In this document: positions 45,796 through 56,462 of the stretch, piece by piece
Numbering within the stretch: the stretch's first letter is position 1
Layout of the letters: each line of letters starts with the position of its first letter
Assembly (NCBI GenBank): GCA_035610835.1
Contig: CM069447.1
Span: 60,023,048 to 60,087,047, forward strand
Direction of reading: 5' to 3'
DNA length: 64,000 nucleotides
Source: Ophiura sarsii
Taxonomy: Eukaryota; Echinodermata; Ophiuroidea; Amphilepidida; Ophiuridae
Notes under the pieces: model-generated
What the model was told of the DNA's origin: nothing
Seen by the model: only the letters and a program-made list of their open reading frames with translations
The model's database searches: none
Translations under genes and position numbers: made by a program

Positions 45796-47080
45796 CGCCA
45801 CTGTATGCCTCTTATTATGGATGGCCATATGGGACAATCTGTGAGTATTATGAATAACAAACAAAAATATCCTAATCTTACCTTGTGTCATTCCAAATAA
45901 CACTGACATCAAAAGCATAACTCCATATAAATAATAAACTATCACCTTATGGCGCTGATCCATTGTTTAACGTATTGTTTTATAGTTGAAACACATATGA
46001 CAAAGATTCGCGTTAGGATAATCCGTATAAACCTCAACACCGTCAAAACGATGATTATACTCTGGCAGTGTATACAGAGTTAATTCTGTGGTCCTCACAG
46101 TCACAGTGATTTCATACCAAACAGCAACCTTTTCACAACTCGGAAACAATGAAGCCACTCCCATAAAGAGTTTTGATAAACGGGCAAATTTCACCGGTCG
46201 ATTCCCAGGTTGTTGGATATTCGGGCAGCCGCATTGTTACGGTTGATCAATATTTATTTGAACATATACGCTTTTCAAACAGTGGCACTCGTCTACACGA
46301 TGGTGCGTTCATATACAGAAATTCACAATATTAATACAGAAATTACAAGTTTAACGTTTAGATATACATAATTTACAAATACCCAAAGTTAATCAAAAAC
46401 TTATCAAAATTATGTCAAGCACACGTGAAAAATGGCGCTATACGACAAGTATAATTCAATTATATCGTTTGCTCATTTCATCTCAAATCGTGCCTTCCAA
46501 ACACGTTTAGAGAAGTATACACAACACGTTAACGAGTAAAACATAAACAATACATAAACAATACATTCAATGGTACCTTGTAAAATCAAGACAAGTAAGC
46601 ATTGTATTCTATAATTTAAATATAGAATACAATGCTAAGGAATGCTATTAAAAACGGCGCAACTCGTATGTAGTGCAGATAGAACACACTTAATATGTTG
46701 GTATTAATCAATTTCATTTAAAAGTTGATACAAACTCAAATGCTAACTCATGAGTAATATTTAAGTCATGTACATACATGTACTGTACAGCACCTAGGCC
46801 GTAACTGCTATCTACAGTAGATAGCAACAACCACTATAATAGAGTAGATAGCACCAAATGTTCACGACACAAGTACGGTATGATGGAATATATTGATACA
46901 GTTAACTGAAGAACCACCATTGGTGTATTGGTGTTATGAACATTAATAACACGTCATAGCCTGGTGCTTTGTTTTATTTGCAATATAAATAAAAATGCAT
47001 TATTTACACATCGGATTAACATCGGATGAATATCATTAAACGGTACTCTAAGTTAGGGATGTGTTCATCACATAGGTTCT
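45796..47080. repeat. Segmental duplication copy B, parts 1 and 2
   Basis: Uninterrupted homologue of 35442-35960 plus 40208-40918. The continuity shows that the 4.2-kb stretch in copy A is an insertion, or a deletion here. Confidence 0.95.
45882..45963 (-). CDS. Candidate first coding exon, signal-peptide-like (copy B)
   Basis: Paralogue of 35522-35603: ATG at 45963-45961 (AACAATGG), MDQRHK then VIVYYLYGVMLLMSVLFGM, and donor ACAAG|GTAAGA in phase 1 at the same place. A further minus-strand frame 5' of it (45967-46194) is also open in both copies but has many amino-acid changes. No downstream exon was found. Confidence 0.35.
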
Positions 47081-47099
47081 CCGTTAAGTAGAAACACTT

Positions 47100-47925
47100 C
47101 GTCGCGATGAAGGAACATTTATTATACAACGATTAACGAGAACCACGGGACTCTCTGAATCTGATGTAACAACTCGCACTGTATCAAACGTGTTGTACAG
47201 AAATGGGATTCGATTGTACAACTCACGTAAGAAAGGTGTACTCAAAGGACGATTTAAAAATCCGCAACCGATTTGAAATAACACTTTAAAAATGACGATG
47301 AAGACTTCTGGACGAACAAAGTTAGTTTCTATTTTCTATTTGGATGCTGTGTTGTTTGTACATAAGACGAACCCTTTGGATTAAGCGAAGGCGCCAATAA
47401 CTCTTGTCTATATGGCAGACGATCATAAGGATTAAAATTGAGTTGCACAGGCAAAGGGACGAAAAGAAGGAATCAGTGGAAAGCACGCAGGATTTGTTGT
47501 GGCAATATATATCATACCAACAGGGTGTAGTGATTTGTGAACCGTACGAGAAAATGAATGTTTTGTTGATCGCAACTTCAAGACTATGTTCCGAGCCTCC
47601 AGGAAAATATCAAAATTGTTTGTGCAAAACAAAACAGTGCTACGGCAAGACGTGCATTCAGACGCACAGGAGCACAACTTGTAAACATTCCGGCAAGAAG
47701 CCCTGACCTCAATCCCATTGAAAACTCTTTTTTTTTTAGTTGCAGAAGACCTGCGACAATATACTTTATCATAAAGGTTGGATTACGAATCATATCAAGA
47801 CTTTGAGGATAGAATATTATCAACAATTCACAATGTCTCTACCGATGTCATTGACAACACCAACGAAAGCACTCAAAGCGTCTCCCAATGATGATGATTG
47901 CCAGCAGCGGTGGAAAGACTAAACA
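47100..47925 (+). pseudogene. Tc1-like transposase remnant
   Basis: Plus-strand frames show an N-terminal HTH region (RTTGLSESDVTTRTVSNVLY then NGIRLYNSRKKGVL), the Tc1/Tc3 DNA-binding pattern, and near the end NIPARSPDLNPIENS, the motif holding the third catalytic Glu (codon 47720-47722) of DD34E transposases. It is followed by a DYESYQDFEDRIL-type helix. A stop follows the HTH region, and the middle, including the first two Asp, is disrupted by stops and frameshifts. It lies between copy B part 2 and the RAG1-like element. Confidence 0.8.
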
Positions 47926-47942
47926 TGCTAAAGAGGACCAAA

Positions 47943-47967
47943 TACGAGGGGCAGTCAATAAATAATG
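47943..47967. repeat. Single TACGAGGGGC element end
   Basis: ATACGAGGGGCAGTCAATAA resembles one TIR of the 17691-17915 MITE and abuts the Tc1 relict. A matching opposite end was not found within the next kilobases. Confidence 0.5.
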
Positions 47968-48484
47968 AAAGTGATTATGGTATGGGATTCATGAGTGATT
48001 CTATTGAGGGGACAATGTGATCAATACAAAGTATGAACCTTTGTCTTTCAAACAATACACTTTTGGATTGTTAGATACCGTTGGTTATGTAACGTCATTA
48101 ACATAAACACAATAGGTTTCAGACACTGACTGAAATCTGTCAATTATTTGGCTGGATATGTAATATGTTGAATATGGGTTGATTGATACATTTGCGTATA
48201 TCTCAGCAATGCAAGCATAAAAACAGATAACACTTGGCACATAGTTAGAACACACACTTATCTCTGTTAGACACTCTCTTTTAGATCTGAATGCCTTAAT
48301 ACGAACAAGAAGGCACCATCTCAAATACGCTTTTATTTAGCAAAATCCGCAATAATATACCTTAGAAAACAACAATTGTTGTGGGATGTAAAGCAATAAT
48401 AGTGGGATTTCAAAAGGAGCTGTTCATAAAATTTCCTCAAACCATTGAAATTATGTGACGATTACTTACACAATACATATCTAC
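47968..48484. other. Non-coding flank left of the RAG1-like transposon
   Basis: No gene or repeat recognised; ends in CTAC directly before the target-site repeat TAGC. Confidence 0.5.
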
Positions 48485-48488
48485 TAGC
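48485..48488. repeat. Target-site duplication TAGC (left)
   Basis: TAGC lies immediately outside the left CAC terminus; an identical TAGC lies immediately outside the right GTG terminus (55599-55602). Confidence 0.7.
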
Positions 48489-48527
48489 CACATCTGTTTG
48501 CGGGTGGAAATTTCGTCTGCGCATGCT
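48489..48527 (+). repeat. Left TIR, short spacer
   Basis: Read inward: CACATCTGTTTG, 4-bp spacer CGGG, TGGAAATTTCGTC, then TG and CGCATGC. Confidence 0.88.
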
Positions 48528-49254
48528 CCGGTACGGTATCATAAATATCCGTTTTTAAGCTCAAATACCAACCTTGTTTTTTCTTTGTAAAAGTCAGAAA
48601 TCTATTTGTAAAAATAAATGCTACTGTACTGTATTTTTATAACAATTTAAAAACACAATTGTCAGTAAAGAAACAGAAATAAAACAAATAAGTAAATCAT
48701 TTCAGCGAACGAGCCTAAACAGCTGGTTGATGTTTCAAGTGCGGGAAAACATCTGGCGTACAACAACAACAACAACCCAGAAACGCGCTTGAAATCACGT
48801 ATTGTGATGGGCATTTTATAAAACAATATCTCCAGTGAAGTAAATTAAACACAGCAACTATATAGCGGCACAATATTCACGTAAAATAAAGTGAGAATGT
48901 TTCAAAATGTGTTGATTCAAAACTTGGAACAGAATTTCAAGATCAAAATTTGGAAGGGGTTTCCCGATATTATATCACACGTGGGCTGCACTGGCATGCT
49001 GGACTCGTCGGAGTAGACAAGTTTCAATGAAAAAAGGTAAGGAATTTAAAATTAATATGGTGCCAAGGTTCACATGAAAGTTTTGAAGAAGATGCACTGA
49101 TAGTAATGCATTGATTGATTATTAAAAAATGATTAATTAAAAAATAAAAAGTGTCACTTGAAAGTTGAAAGGGACAACAGGCCACCCATCAACAACATTC
49201 ACAACACAACAGACTGCACTGTAACTTATTATAATAAAATGAAAATGAAGTTAT

Positions 49255-49260
49255 TTTATT
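49255..49260 (-). promoter_or_regulatory. Candidate poly(A) signal of the RAG1-like gene
   Basis: AATAAA on the minus strand about 307 nt after the stop codon. Plausible, but AATAAA is frequent in this AT-rich DNA. Confidence 0.3.
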
Positions 49261-49566
49261 ATATAACTACTCTCATGCTCAACATAACATTTGCACTCGC
49301 ATCACGATCAATGATTTTAAGTTATTAAATGCCTCCCTTCCATTGTATTTTTTACTCACTGATGTGATGATTGGTAATTTTCACGCAGAAAAGACATGTA
49401 CGCGTACGTGTACTGTTGTAGGCCTAGGCTTTAGGCCTAACAGTAACAATCATTATCATACAAAACCGACCTAAATTTTGTATCCGATGGACAGCATTTG
49501 AGAAAATATTGCCGCCATATAACATTTTAACAAAATAACATCAATCCTAACCTTTTTAAATAATAA

Positions 49567-49892
49567 TCACTCTTCAATGTTTTTCTTGTAGGGTCCACGT
49601 CCCTGTATCTCTGGTTGTTTATGACGTTGCTCTGGATGTACAGATAGAAGATGCGCCTTCAACTTGAGCTCAAGCTGCAGGGGTTTACTAGGAACCTTGT
49701 CGTACAGTGGCGATATAGTGTTCATTCCACTATGTGAAACTTCAACGCCGTTCTCGGCAAAAAAAACCAAACCAGCTTTATGTCTCTTAATAAAGTTGAC
49801 CACATGATCTTCCAGTAGATGCAATTTCGGTGTTACGGTTGCTGACGAAAACTCAAACCGGAAGAGTGCCATAAAACAACGTATTGCACAAT
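49567..49892 (-). CDS. RAG1-like exon 4 (HxxxxH and catalytic Glu)
   Basis: Acceptor TTTTCTTTTCAG, phase 1. Encodes CAIRCFMALFRFEFSSATVT, PKLHLLEDHVVNFIKRH, then FFAENGVEVSHSGMN and a C-terminal tail (LKAHLLSVHPEQRHKQP) to TGA at 49569-49567. Confidence 0.88.
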
Positions 49893-52800
49893 CTGAAAAG
49901 AAAATGGGAAAATAGTGAACAACATTATTCACTATTTATTTGGAGTAACAAAGCAGTTTCACCACATTGCAGTTTGCAGATGCAGCATAGTTTTGTTGTT
50001 CACTGTTAGTGTTCATTATTCATGCTGTTTAAAATGGTCACATAAGTAAAAGATTGCAAGAGATTATGAATTTGGGGACTGCAAAGCAAGTTGCACAGTA
50101 TGCTCGCAAACACAACAAAGAGTGGCTGGTAACCTTTTTGAGAAAAACATTAGTATTGATGAGCATCAAGCTTATTTTCATACAGACCTGTTTAGTTAAA
50201 GTGCTCTAGTGTTAGTACTACCAACCATTGGATGGATCATGTGTTGCCCATGGATACTAATTGTGAGTGATTGAAAGAGGTGTACATTTACCTAATTGTT
50301 GTATTTCCTCAGAAGAGACACTATTTGAATGGCTGTACCCTGTGTGGCATTTTGCAAACTGTATGAAAACTGGCCTGAACTTCTGCGTGATTCGCTTGGC
50401 TTCGCTGTCGATACTTCTATCGCCTGGGCATTCATCGGCGGCGCACGCAATCAGGCTGTCTAACAGGATGTCAATACTAGAGTGCTATATAAAAAAAAGA
50501 TCATAGACATTTATTGGAATAATGTAGATAATTTACCTGAGAGGGCATTAGGGCAATATAGACACGATAACCTTACAGAAATTAATGAAAACCAATTTAA
50601 CAAACATGCAAATGAAAATCAACATTTAAGATATAAATTAGGGTGGTCAAAAACACCCAACAGTTTCATAGATTGTTTTGTATATTAAAAGTTCATTTTG
50701 AAGAGAGAACAAAAAAGAAGAAGAAAAAGGTCAGACAAATTAGTCCCTAACACTTTTAGTAACAGTGTTTTCTTGTAATAACATTTTTGAATTTTATTTT
50801 TTCAATGTAAATTTAAAAGGACCTCGGTAAGGACCGCGGAAAGATGAAAGGAAATAATTGATTGCGACACTTTGGAACCTGGTTCATGTAGTATATTTTA
50901 ACGGAATAAATTGTATTGAAAACTGGAAACCATCACAAACCATACCTCATTCTTACATTGCCCTTTAGGCCCCCAAAAATGGTTTGCTTGTCCATAGATG
51001 CAGATTTCTTTTTTTCAAGTACATTGTATCAATATGAACACTCACTCACAAATAACAATACATATGCAAAACACAAATATCTCAATGTTAAAAAAGTGGT
51101 GTTTCAAAAATGTTTTTCTTCCATTTTTATGATATTTATTTGTTTCACCAACGAAAAAAGGTGATTTTTTGTTGTTGAAACAAATCAGGGGAAAAAAACA
51201 TGTCACGGTCGGCCGGATTTGGACAAGCAAACACCTTTTTTTTTTGCCTTACTTGGATCTAATTTAAAATGTGTAGATCGGTTGGTCTGATCAATGACAT
51301 TGTGACAGCTATGATTTTGAGATTTTCATTACATTTTTTGTGCATACTGTAGTTTAATAGTTTTGTCAGTAACTTTTAAATTTAATGCTCTAGACTCTAG
51401 TATCAATATTTTGCAATGAATACTATACATGTAGTGTACAGTGTGCAATATCTGGTATCGCATAGCGAAGCGAAATGCTACACAATTTTGAAGAATTGCT
51501 AATCAATTTCCCAATTGTATCGCATGACGCATACAGTCTACAGATGTTATGAAATGCTACGCAATATTTGGAATTACTACACAAATAACAAATTATATAT
51601 TGCACACTGATAGTGTAGTCACTTCCAAAATGGCAAGAAATGTTGTTATTTGTTTATAAATGCTAATGTTGTATCAATCAGTCAAGTACAATTTACTTAC
51701 TTTGCATAATTTATTAACGTGATTCCCTACAAATGATTGGGAGTAATGAGCTTGTCGCTTGATGTTCATATTTGCAAGTGCTTTGTCCAGGGCTCTCGTG
51801 GTGCATCCTGCGTCTCTGGGCAATTTTAATCTCATGTCTTTGGCCTGCTTTTCCTGAAAATATCAATCACACAGTACATTGTCATAAGGCGAGGAAAAAA
51901 ACCCTGTTTTACGGGCCCAACAGGCCCACATTTTGCGTTTTTCAAGAATTCTTTTTCTCGTATTTTTTCAAATCATAAATCAGCCGGGTTTTTGGGCCGA
52001 AAATCTGTTCGCAAATTTTTAAAAAAGATTTGGCCGAAAAAAAATTGAATTTTTTTTTTCACAAATGTTTTTAAAAAATCCTGATTTTTGCAGATTTTGG
52101 TGACATTTTAAGTCAACACACGACCGTTCCGCCCGTCAAACAAGGTTGTTGTTTTTTGTCACCTATCATTGCACCCAGTTTGGTAAACTGGGTCAAATCT
52201 TGGTTGAATTAAATTTCATTTGTTTTACATTATTATAAATGTTTTGTATTTCACGGTTTTCACCTTAAGTGATAAAAGTAACGGGTACAAGCAAGTACGC
52301 AACCCAAACAAAAAATGATTTCATTTTAAAATAGGAATTCTCATGCCTGACAAGTTGACAAATGTTTTAATGTTTACATACATTTGTTTTTTAAAAACAC
52401 CTTTTGAAAATGACAAGTCATTAAGGTAATACTGCAAAGCATGCAATTTTTGTGGCGCAGTGACATGCAAAATTGTTTGACCTCACTGCCCCGGCACGCC
52501 CCCCCCCCCCCCCGCCCCCCCCCCCCTCCCCCCCACTTGCAAGAAATTCATGAGGTGATGACTAGAATTTTTGGGGGGCAACCTTTCACAAAAAAATCAG
52601 AAATCTTGCCCCCCCCCCCCCCCTGAAAAAATCCTAGCTACTTTGTACGACACTGTTGTGGCATTACATTTTCGCAAATCACAGACTTCAACCTTTTTCA
52701 CGGGATGAAATTCTGCCCACTTCAATATTGGTACAGGCCTTTAAAATGCAAAATATTTGCATGCATGAACATTTCGTGAGTCAGCTGCACTCCGAAATTT

Positions 52801-54863
52801 GGATGCACACGAACATTTCATGCTTTACACTAATATCTTTCCACATTGTATGTAGTCAATCTTTAAACCTGGATTTACAAATAGCAAATTTGATTCATAT
52901 TAATAGAATGTGCATACCTTTTGCTTAATAGCTGCCTCAAGTTGAGAAGTTTTGCTTCGCAGCTCCTGCACTATTGGTGGTTCGGTGTCAGAATTACTAG
53001 AATCATCGTCGCAAGTATGTACTAATAAGTCTGATGCCAGTGCTAGTTCCTCTTCTGATTCAATAATTTCACTCTCTATTTTAATTATTGCACTATGTCT
53101 CTTCTTGTAGATATCGAAGTTTACAGGAGTACATGTATTGTCTGAGAAGGTATCCGTAGTAGTATTTGTCCTAGTTTTAAATTTCAAAATTTCAAAATCT
53201 AAACTAGCACATGCATCTTCTAATAGTTTGTACAGTTTTAAGTATATACCAAGTGAAAGATGCAAAGCAGGGGGACACACATGGTCAATTGGAATGTTAA
53301 ATAACGGAGGATGAATACAGTTATAAAAATCTTTGGCATTGGCTAGACGTGACCCAGAATCTTTAAAAAGATGATTTTGAAGGCGAATTTCTGGAAGTAT
53401 GCGCGGAATTGATGGTCCTGGTGGCGTTCTTTCATGCTGTGGAAGATGTCTTTGGCTTTTGGGACACAGACAGTATAGACAAAAGTAAACTCCAGCTGCG
53501 CCCGAAAGTCCGTAAAACGTAGTCAAACCGTAATAATCGCCAGTTAAAATTACAAAACATGATCTTCCTTCAATTTCCATTCCTTGGAGTCTATTAATTT
53601 CATCAAGATTGTGATCTAGAGCAGTCTTAATGTTTGTGTAGGTATCCGGAGCTTCAAACAGGTTGAATACCACAGTGTTCTCTTTAGAATTTGGATTATT
53701 GACATTTAAAATTTGAAAAGTGAACTTCATCATACCTCCTCCTTTGTCTCCACCAATTTTAATATAAATTTTGTCGTTAGGTATGATTGCGTGATTCTTG
53801 ATAAATGTTCCTTGTTTGAGATGAGAATGTACATGTTGTTTAATTAAAGGTATTAAACTTACTGACGCTGATTGTGAAAGTCTTATTTCATGTCCGGACG
53901 TACCATCAATTCTTGTCATGCTATGCATTAAAGGTAGCATTTGACCTTCCACATGAAAGGGAAGAAGTTCATTTGCAAATCTACGGTCACTACCTTCGTG
54001 TGGAATGTGCATATTCCAGGAGTTTAAAACTCTCCGTAAAACACGTAATCTATTCCAAGGCAAAGGCAATGAAAGAATTATTTTCAGATCAAGTCCAGCT
54101 GTTGGTGGAATTTTAGGGACTTGATCTGAAAAAATTCTTTCATAATCTTTCTTGTCCAGAGTTCATGGCACAGTTGTTCAAACGAGTCGCCACCTGAAAT
54201 TTCGAGCCGAACATTTTGTAGTAGCCGGGATCTGTTTTTCTTAGTTTTTTTGCACACTTTATTGGTTGGTTTTAATGTTGAGGGCAGGACTTTAAGTTTT
54301 AGGTGCCGTCCACCTGTCCCCCCAAAGTCCAATGGTACACCCTTTTCAGTGTTTTCCATTTTTTCTTTAATGGCTCTTGCCATTAAATTTTCAAACTCCG
54401 GGATGGAAAATAAATTCTCGGACGATTTCATTAGCGTAACAACAGCTTCATGTTCTGCTGTAAGCGAAGATGGTGTTTTAGGTTCAGTGCTTTGGCGTGC
54501 AACCTTGCCAGAATTATGTGGCATTTTAGCTTTCCGTTTCCTTCCACCTCTTTTTTTCTCGGCCATATGGACACATATCTGGCATGGAACACCACCCCAT
54601 AGAGTTGCCTTTCGGCTATGGCAATGAATTGTATTGTTTTCCTGTGCCGTTACAAATCGGTCTATTGTTCGCTTGCAATCTTTGCAAAAAAAATTGGGAT
54701 ACTTATTTTCAATATCACTGCTAACATCGGTAGCAAAACAGTGCAACAAAGGAGCTGCAAACTGTGCACATAGAAATTTACAATCCTTAGTGGTGGCCTT
54801 GCATGAACAAATCCTGCACAAATGTTGTAAACCTTCACTGTGGAGTGGCTCGGAGCATTCCAT
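49567..54863 (-). CDS. RAG1-like transposase, four exons, one apparent frameshift
   Basis: Predicted DDE recombinase that would cut at the element's own CAC ends. Exons: 54863-52918, 51853-51701, 50484-50292, 49892-49567, with GT/AG ends and phases 0, 0 and 1 that join without a stop; about 872 residues. Residues 16-111 resemble the RAG1 N-terminal region: CRIC (16-19), FFCKDC (58-63), PCQIC (93-97), then basic GGRKRK. Core: IGGDKGGG (Asp 373), LTGDYYGL (Asp 443), YFCLYC just after it, KLHLLEDHVV (HxxxxH 789-794) and ENGVEVSH (Glu 815, or 811). RAG1 has Asp600, Asp708 with CxxC, HxxxxH (937/942) and Glu962 in the same order; the HxxxxH-to-Glu spacing is nearly equal, the others differ. The reading frame shifts once within 54162-54084 (one base missing, or a cryptic intron). 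Start: first ATG before the CRIC motif; an upstream exon is possible. Confidence 0.88.
50292..50484 (-). CDS. RAG1-like exon 3
   Basis: 193 nt. Acceptor TTATATAG at 50485-50486 (weak polypyrimidine tract), donor TTAG|GTAAAT. Only phase 0 is open, matching exon 2; the single leftover G joins AT of exon 4 to give Asp. Encodes HSSIDILLDSLIACAADECP and ITQKFRPVFIQFAKCHTGYS. Confidence 0.82.
51701..51853 (-). CDS. RAG1-like exon 2
   Basis: 153 nt (51 codons), phase 0 at both ends. Acceptor ATATTTTCAG, donor AAA|GTAAGT. Encodes EKQAKDMRLKLPRDAGCTTR and later RQAHYSQSFVGNHVNKLCK, a motif I associate with this family. Open in one frame only. Confidence 0.85.
51893..52165. mobile_element. MITE in RAG1-like intron 1
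   Basis: Left GAGGAAAAAAACCCTGTTTT then ACGGGCC; right end, complemented, reads GACAAAAAACAACAACCTTG then TTTGACGGGCGG. Same family as 5888-6015. The interior has complementary TTTTTAAAAAA and CTGATTTTTGCAGATTTTGG stretches. Confidence 0.7.
52495..52640. repeat. Poly-C / GCAACCTTT / CCTAGCTAC module in intron 1
   Basis: C-rich runs at 52500-52533 and 52607-52623 around TTTTTGGGGGGCAACCTTTC, then TGAAAAAATCCTAGCTAC. Same layout as 45720-45795. Confidence 0.8.
52918..54863 (-). CDS. RAG1-like exon 1 (N-terminus, both Asp, CxxC)
   Basis: 1946 nt, one base short of 649 codons. The first frame runs to a TGA at 54086-54084; the second opens after a TGA at 54165-54163 with TLDKKDYERIF and continues to the AAAAG|GTATGC donor. 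Overlap of the two frames places the shift in a 79-bp window. In that window TTTTTTCAG at 54125 is also a possible acceptor, so a small intron cannot be excluded. After the core Asp residues it encodes NAKDFYNCIHPPLFNIPIDH and CPPALHLSLGIYLKLY, then an acidic, serine-rich stretch (ESEEELALAS, DDDSSNSDTEPP). Confidence 0.88.
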
Positions 54864-55550
54864 ATTGATATTCCTGACAGATATTCCTTGTGAAATGGTC
54901 AATAAATAATAGAAATCCAGGCAAAATCCAACGAAAATTAATTATAATAACTGGTAATTGATTAAACCAACACAGCAAAACAGTCGCGAGATTTGCGAGT
55001 GCACAGGTAAACAATAGGGTCCCTGGGAATTGCCCGATACCCTGCCCCGCCCCCTTCTTACCCGGTACAGACGTCATTTTAAATTTGTGTACATTTCAAA
55101 CCTCCCGCTAAAAATGAAGTGTGAGTAATGAAAACATCGGTGCGAGTTGAATATGAAACGTTACACACACGCAGAAAAGTATACACAACACAGGAAAACT
55201 TTCGTTATAACTCTCATTTGCTCAGATTTTCCCAATTTTATTAATAAAGTTCTACTATTATTTCTTAGTTTACGATATCATTCACTTTAAAAGTTCAAAA
55301 TCATATATTACGGCACCCGGCGAATCGAGGCCTCAATTTCCGGGTTCACGTAATCAATCTTATCAATAATTCGGTTGTTGGAGGAGCAATATAATGTTCA
55401 TTAGTGGAGAATATCAAAATGCGATAAAAATGATGCATTTAAGGGCTATTTTGAACCGCCAAAGTGTATTTAATATACAGTATTCAATAAATTCACAAGT
55501 GTCTTTGTTTACATTTGTGCGCGTGGCTCATTAACGTACGCGTAGGTTAC

Positions 55551-55598
55551 GCATGCGTGGACGAAATTTCCAGTGTGAGGCGGTTCCAAACAGATGTG
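55551..55598 (-). repeat. Right TIR, long spacer
   Basis: Read inward (minus strand): CACATCTGTTTG, 14-bp spacer GAACCGCCTCACAC, TGGAAATTTCGTC, then CA and CGCATGC. Blocks are identical to the left TIR; the spacer is 10 bp longer. Confidence 0.88.
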
Positions 55599-55602
55599 TA
55601 GC
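55599..55602. repeat. Target-site duplication TAGC (right)
   Basis: Matches the left TAGC at 48485-48488. Confidence 0.7.
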
Positions 55603-56099
55603 TCTAAAGATAACAGTAATAAGAGAGGTTGTGGCAGCCATCTTTGATTGATACATTCATGTATATCTTCATTTTGACTATCACAATATTTGTACACATT
55701 GATTTAAGCATTTTTCATTATTTCTGATTAGAATTTGAAGGCACAGTAAGCTTTTATCTGGTAAATTTCATGATTTTAGCCATTTTGGGCCCGTTTCAAA
55801 ATAATCTGCCGTCTGCGCATGCGCATTTTATCTGCAGGTTTCATGCGAATAAGTTTAGATAATTAGTTGACTATCATATGGAATCTCCCAAACTGGTTAA
55901 TTGCTTGAATTTTTCCTAAATTGTTTGATTTTTCGCAATATTAGTGATTCACTGACTGGGCATTTTTCAATGAAAATTAGCTATTTGAAATACTGATATT
56001 TGTATACTTTTTATTCGATTGCCTCTTCTTACTTTTTCCTATTATACTACATATATCACATTACACAGGGATTAAAGTTATTGTCTTTGTGGGCACTCA
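55603..56099. other. Non-coding right flank
   Basis: No gene or repeat recognised. Contains TGCGCATGCGCA at 55813-55824, a 12-bp palindrome. Confidence 0.45.
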
Positions 56100-56445
56100 A
56101 CCTTTTTGGGTAGGGGTGTGCCGCACAGGGTCTCTAAAAAGGGGGGCTACAGAACTGAACTGAGTGGATTTTATGACGAAAAATAGGGTCGTAGGAACTG
56201 ATTTTTTCAAAACAGTAGGTCTTGAGAACTGGACTATAGTTTAATTTTGATTAGCAAGAACGCAAATTTTCGACAACATTTCGCGATTTTTGAATTTTCA
56301 ATAAAATTGGGGTCTTAAGAACTGATGCAGGCTCAAAAGGGGGGGGGGGGTCATAAGAACTAGCAGCAGAGAGTGAAAAGGGGGTCTTCAGCGCGGCACA
56401 TACCTATACCCTTTTCCAATGTCAGTGCCCCCCCCCCCCCCCCCC
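56100..56445. repeat. Dispersed repeat with GGTCKTARGAACTG units
   Basis: Variants of GGGTCTTAAGAACTG recur at about 56187, 56218, 56311 and 56350. Ends TAGGGGTGTGCCGCAC and GCGGCACATACCTATACCC are inverted copies. Poly-G near 56339, poly-C near 56428. Confidence 0.75.
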
Positions 56446-56462
56446 CCCGGGGTTCGAGTAAA

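Larger units (their letters stand above)
48489..55598 (-). mobile_element. Autonomous RAG1-like DNA transposon, 7110 bp
   Basis: Bounded by inverted repeats starting CACATCTGTTTG at both ends and flanked by TAGC direct repeats. The only gene inside is the minus-strand RAG1-like transposase, beginning 735 bp inside the right end and stopping 1.08 kb before the left end. The introns contain a MITE and poly-C modules. CAC termini are shared by Transib/RAG and Chapaev elements; a 4-bp duplication is the Chapaev habit, while Transib/RAG normally gives 5 bp. I recall a published N-RAG-TP class (RAG1 N-terminus plus transposase, first reported from Aplysia); this may be an echinoderm or hemichordate relative, but I cannot confirm it. 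Confidence 0.88.

Noticed and set aside
47404..47706. 100-codon plus-strand frame as an independent Cys-rich gene
   Set aside because: It overlaps the Tc1-like transposase remnant in another frame; the SPDLNPIEN motif in the neighbouring frame explains the region.
54250..54909. Plus-strand frames of 91 and 125 codons opposite the RAG1-like exon 1
   Set aside because: Antisense shadows of the coding exon; no independent motif.
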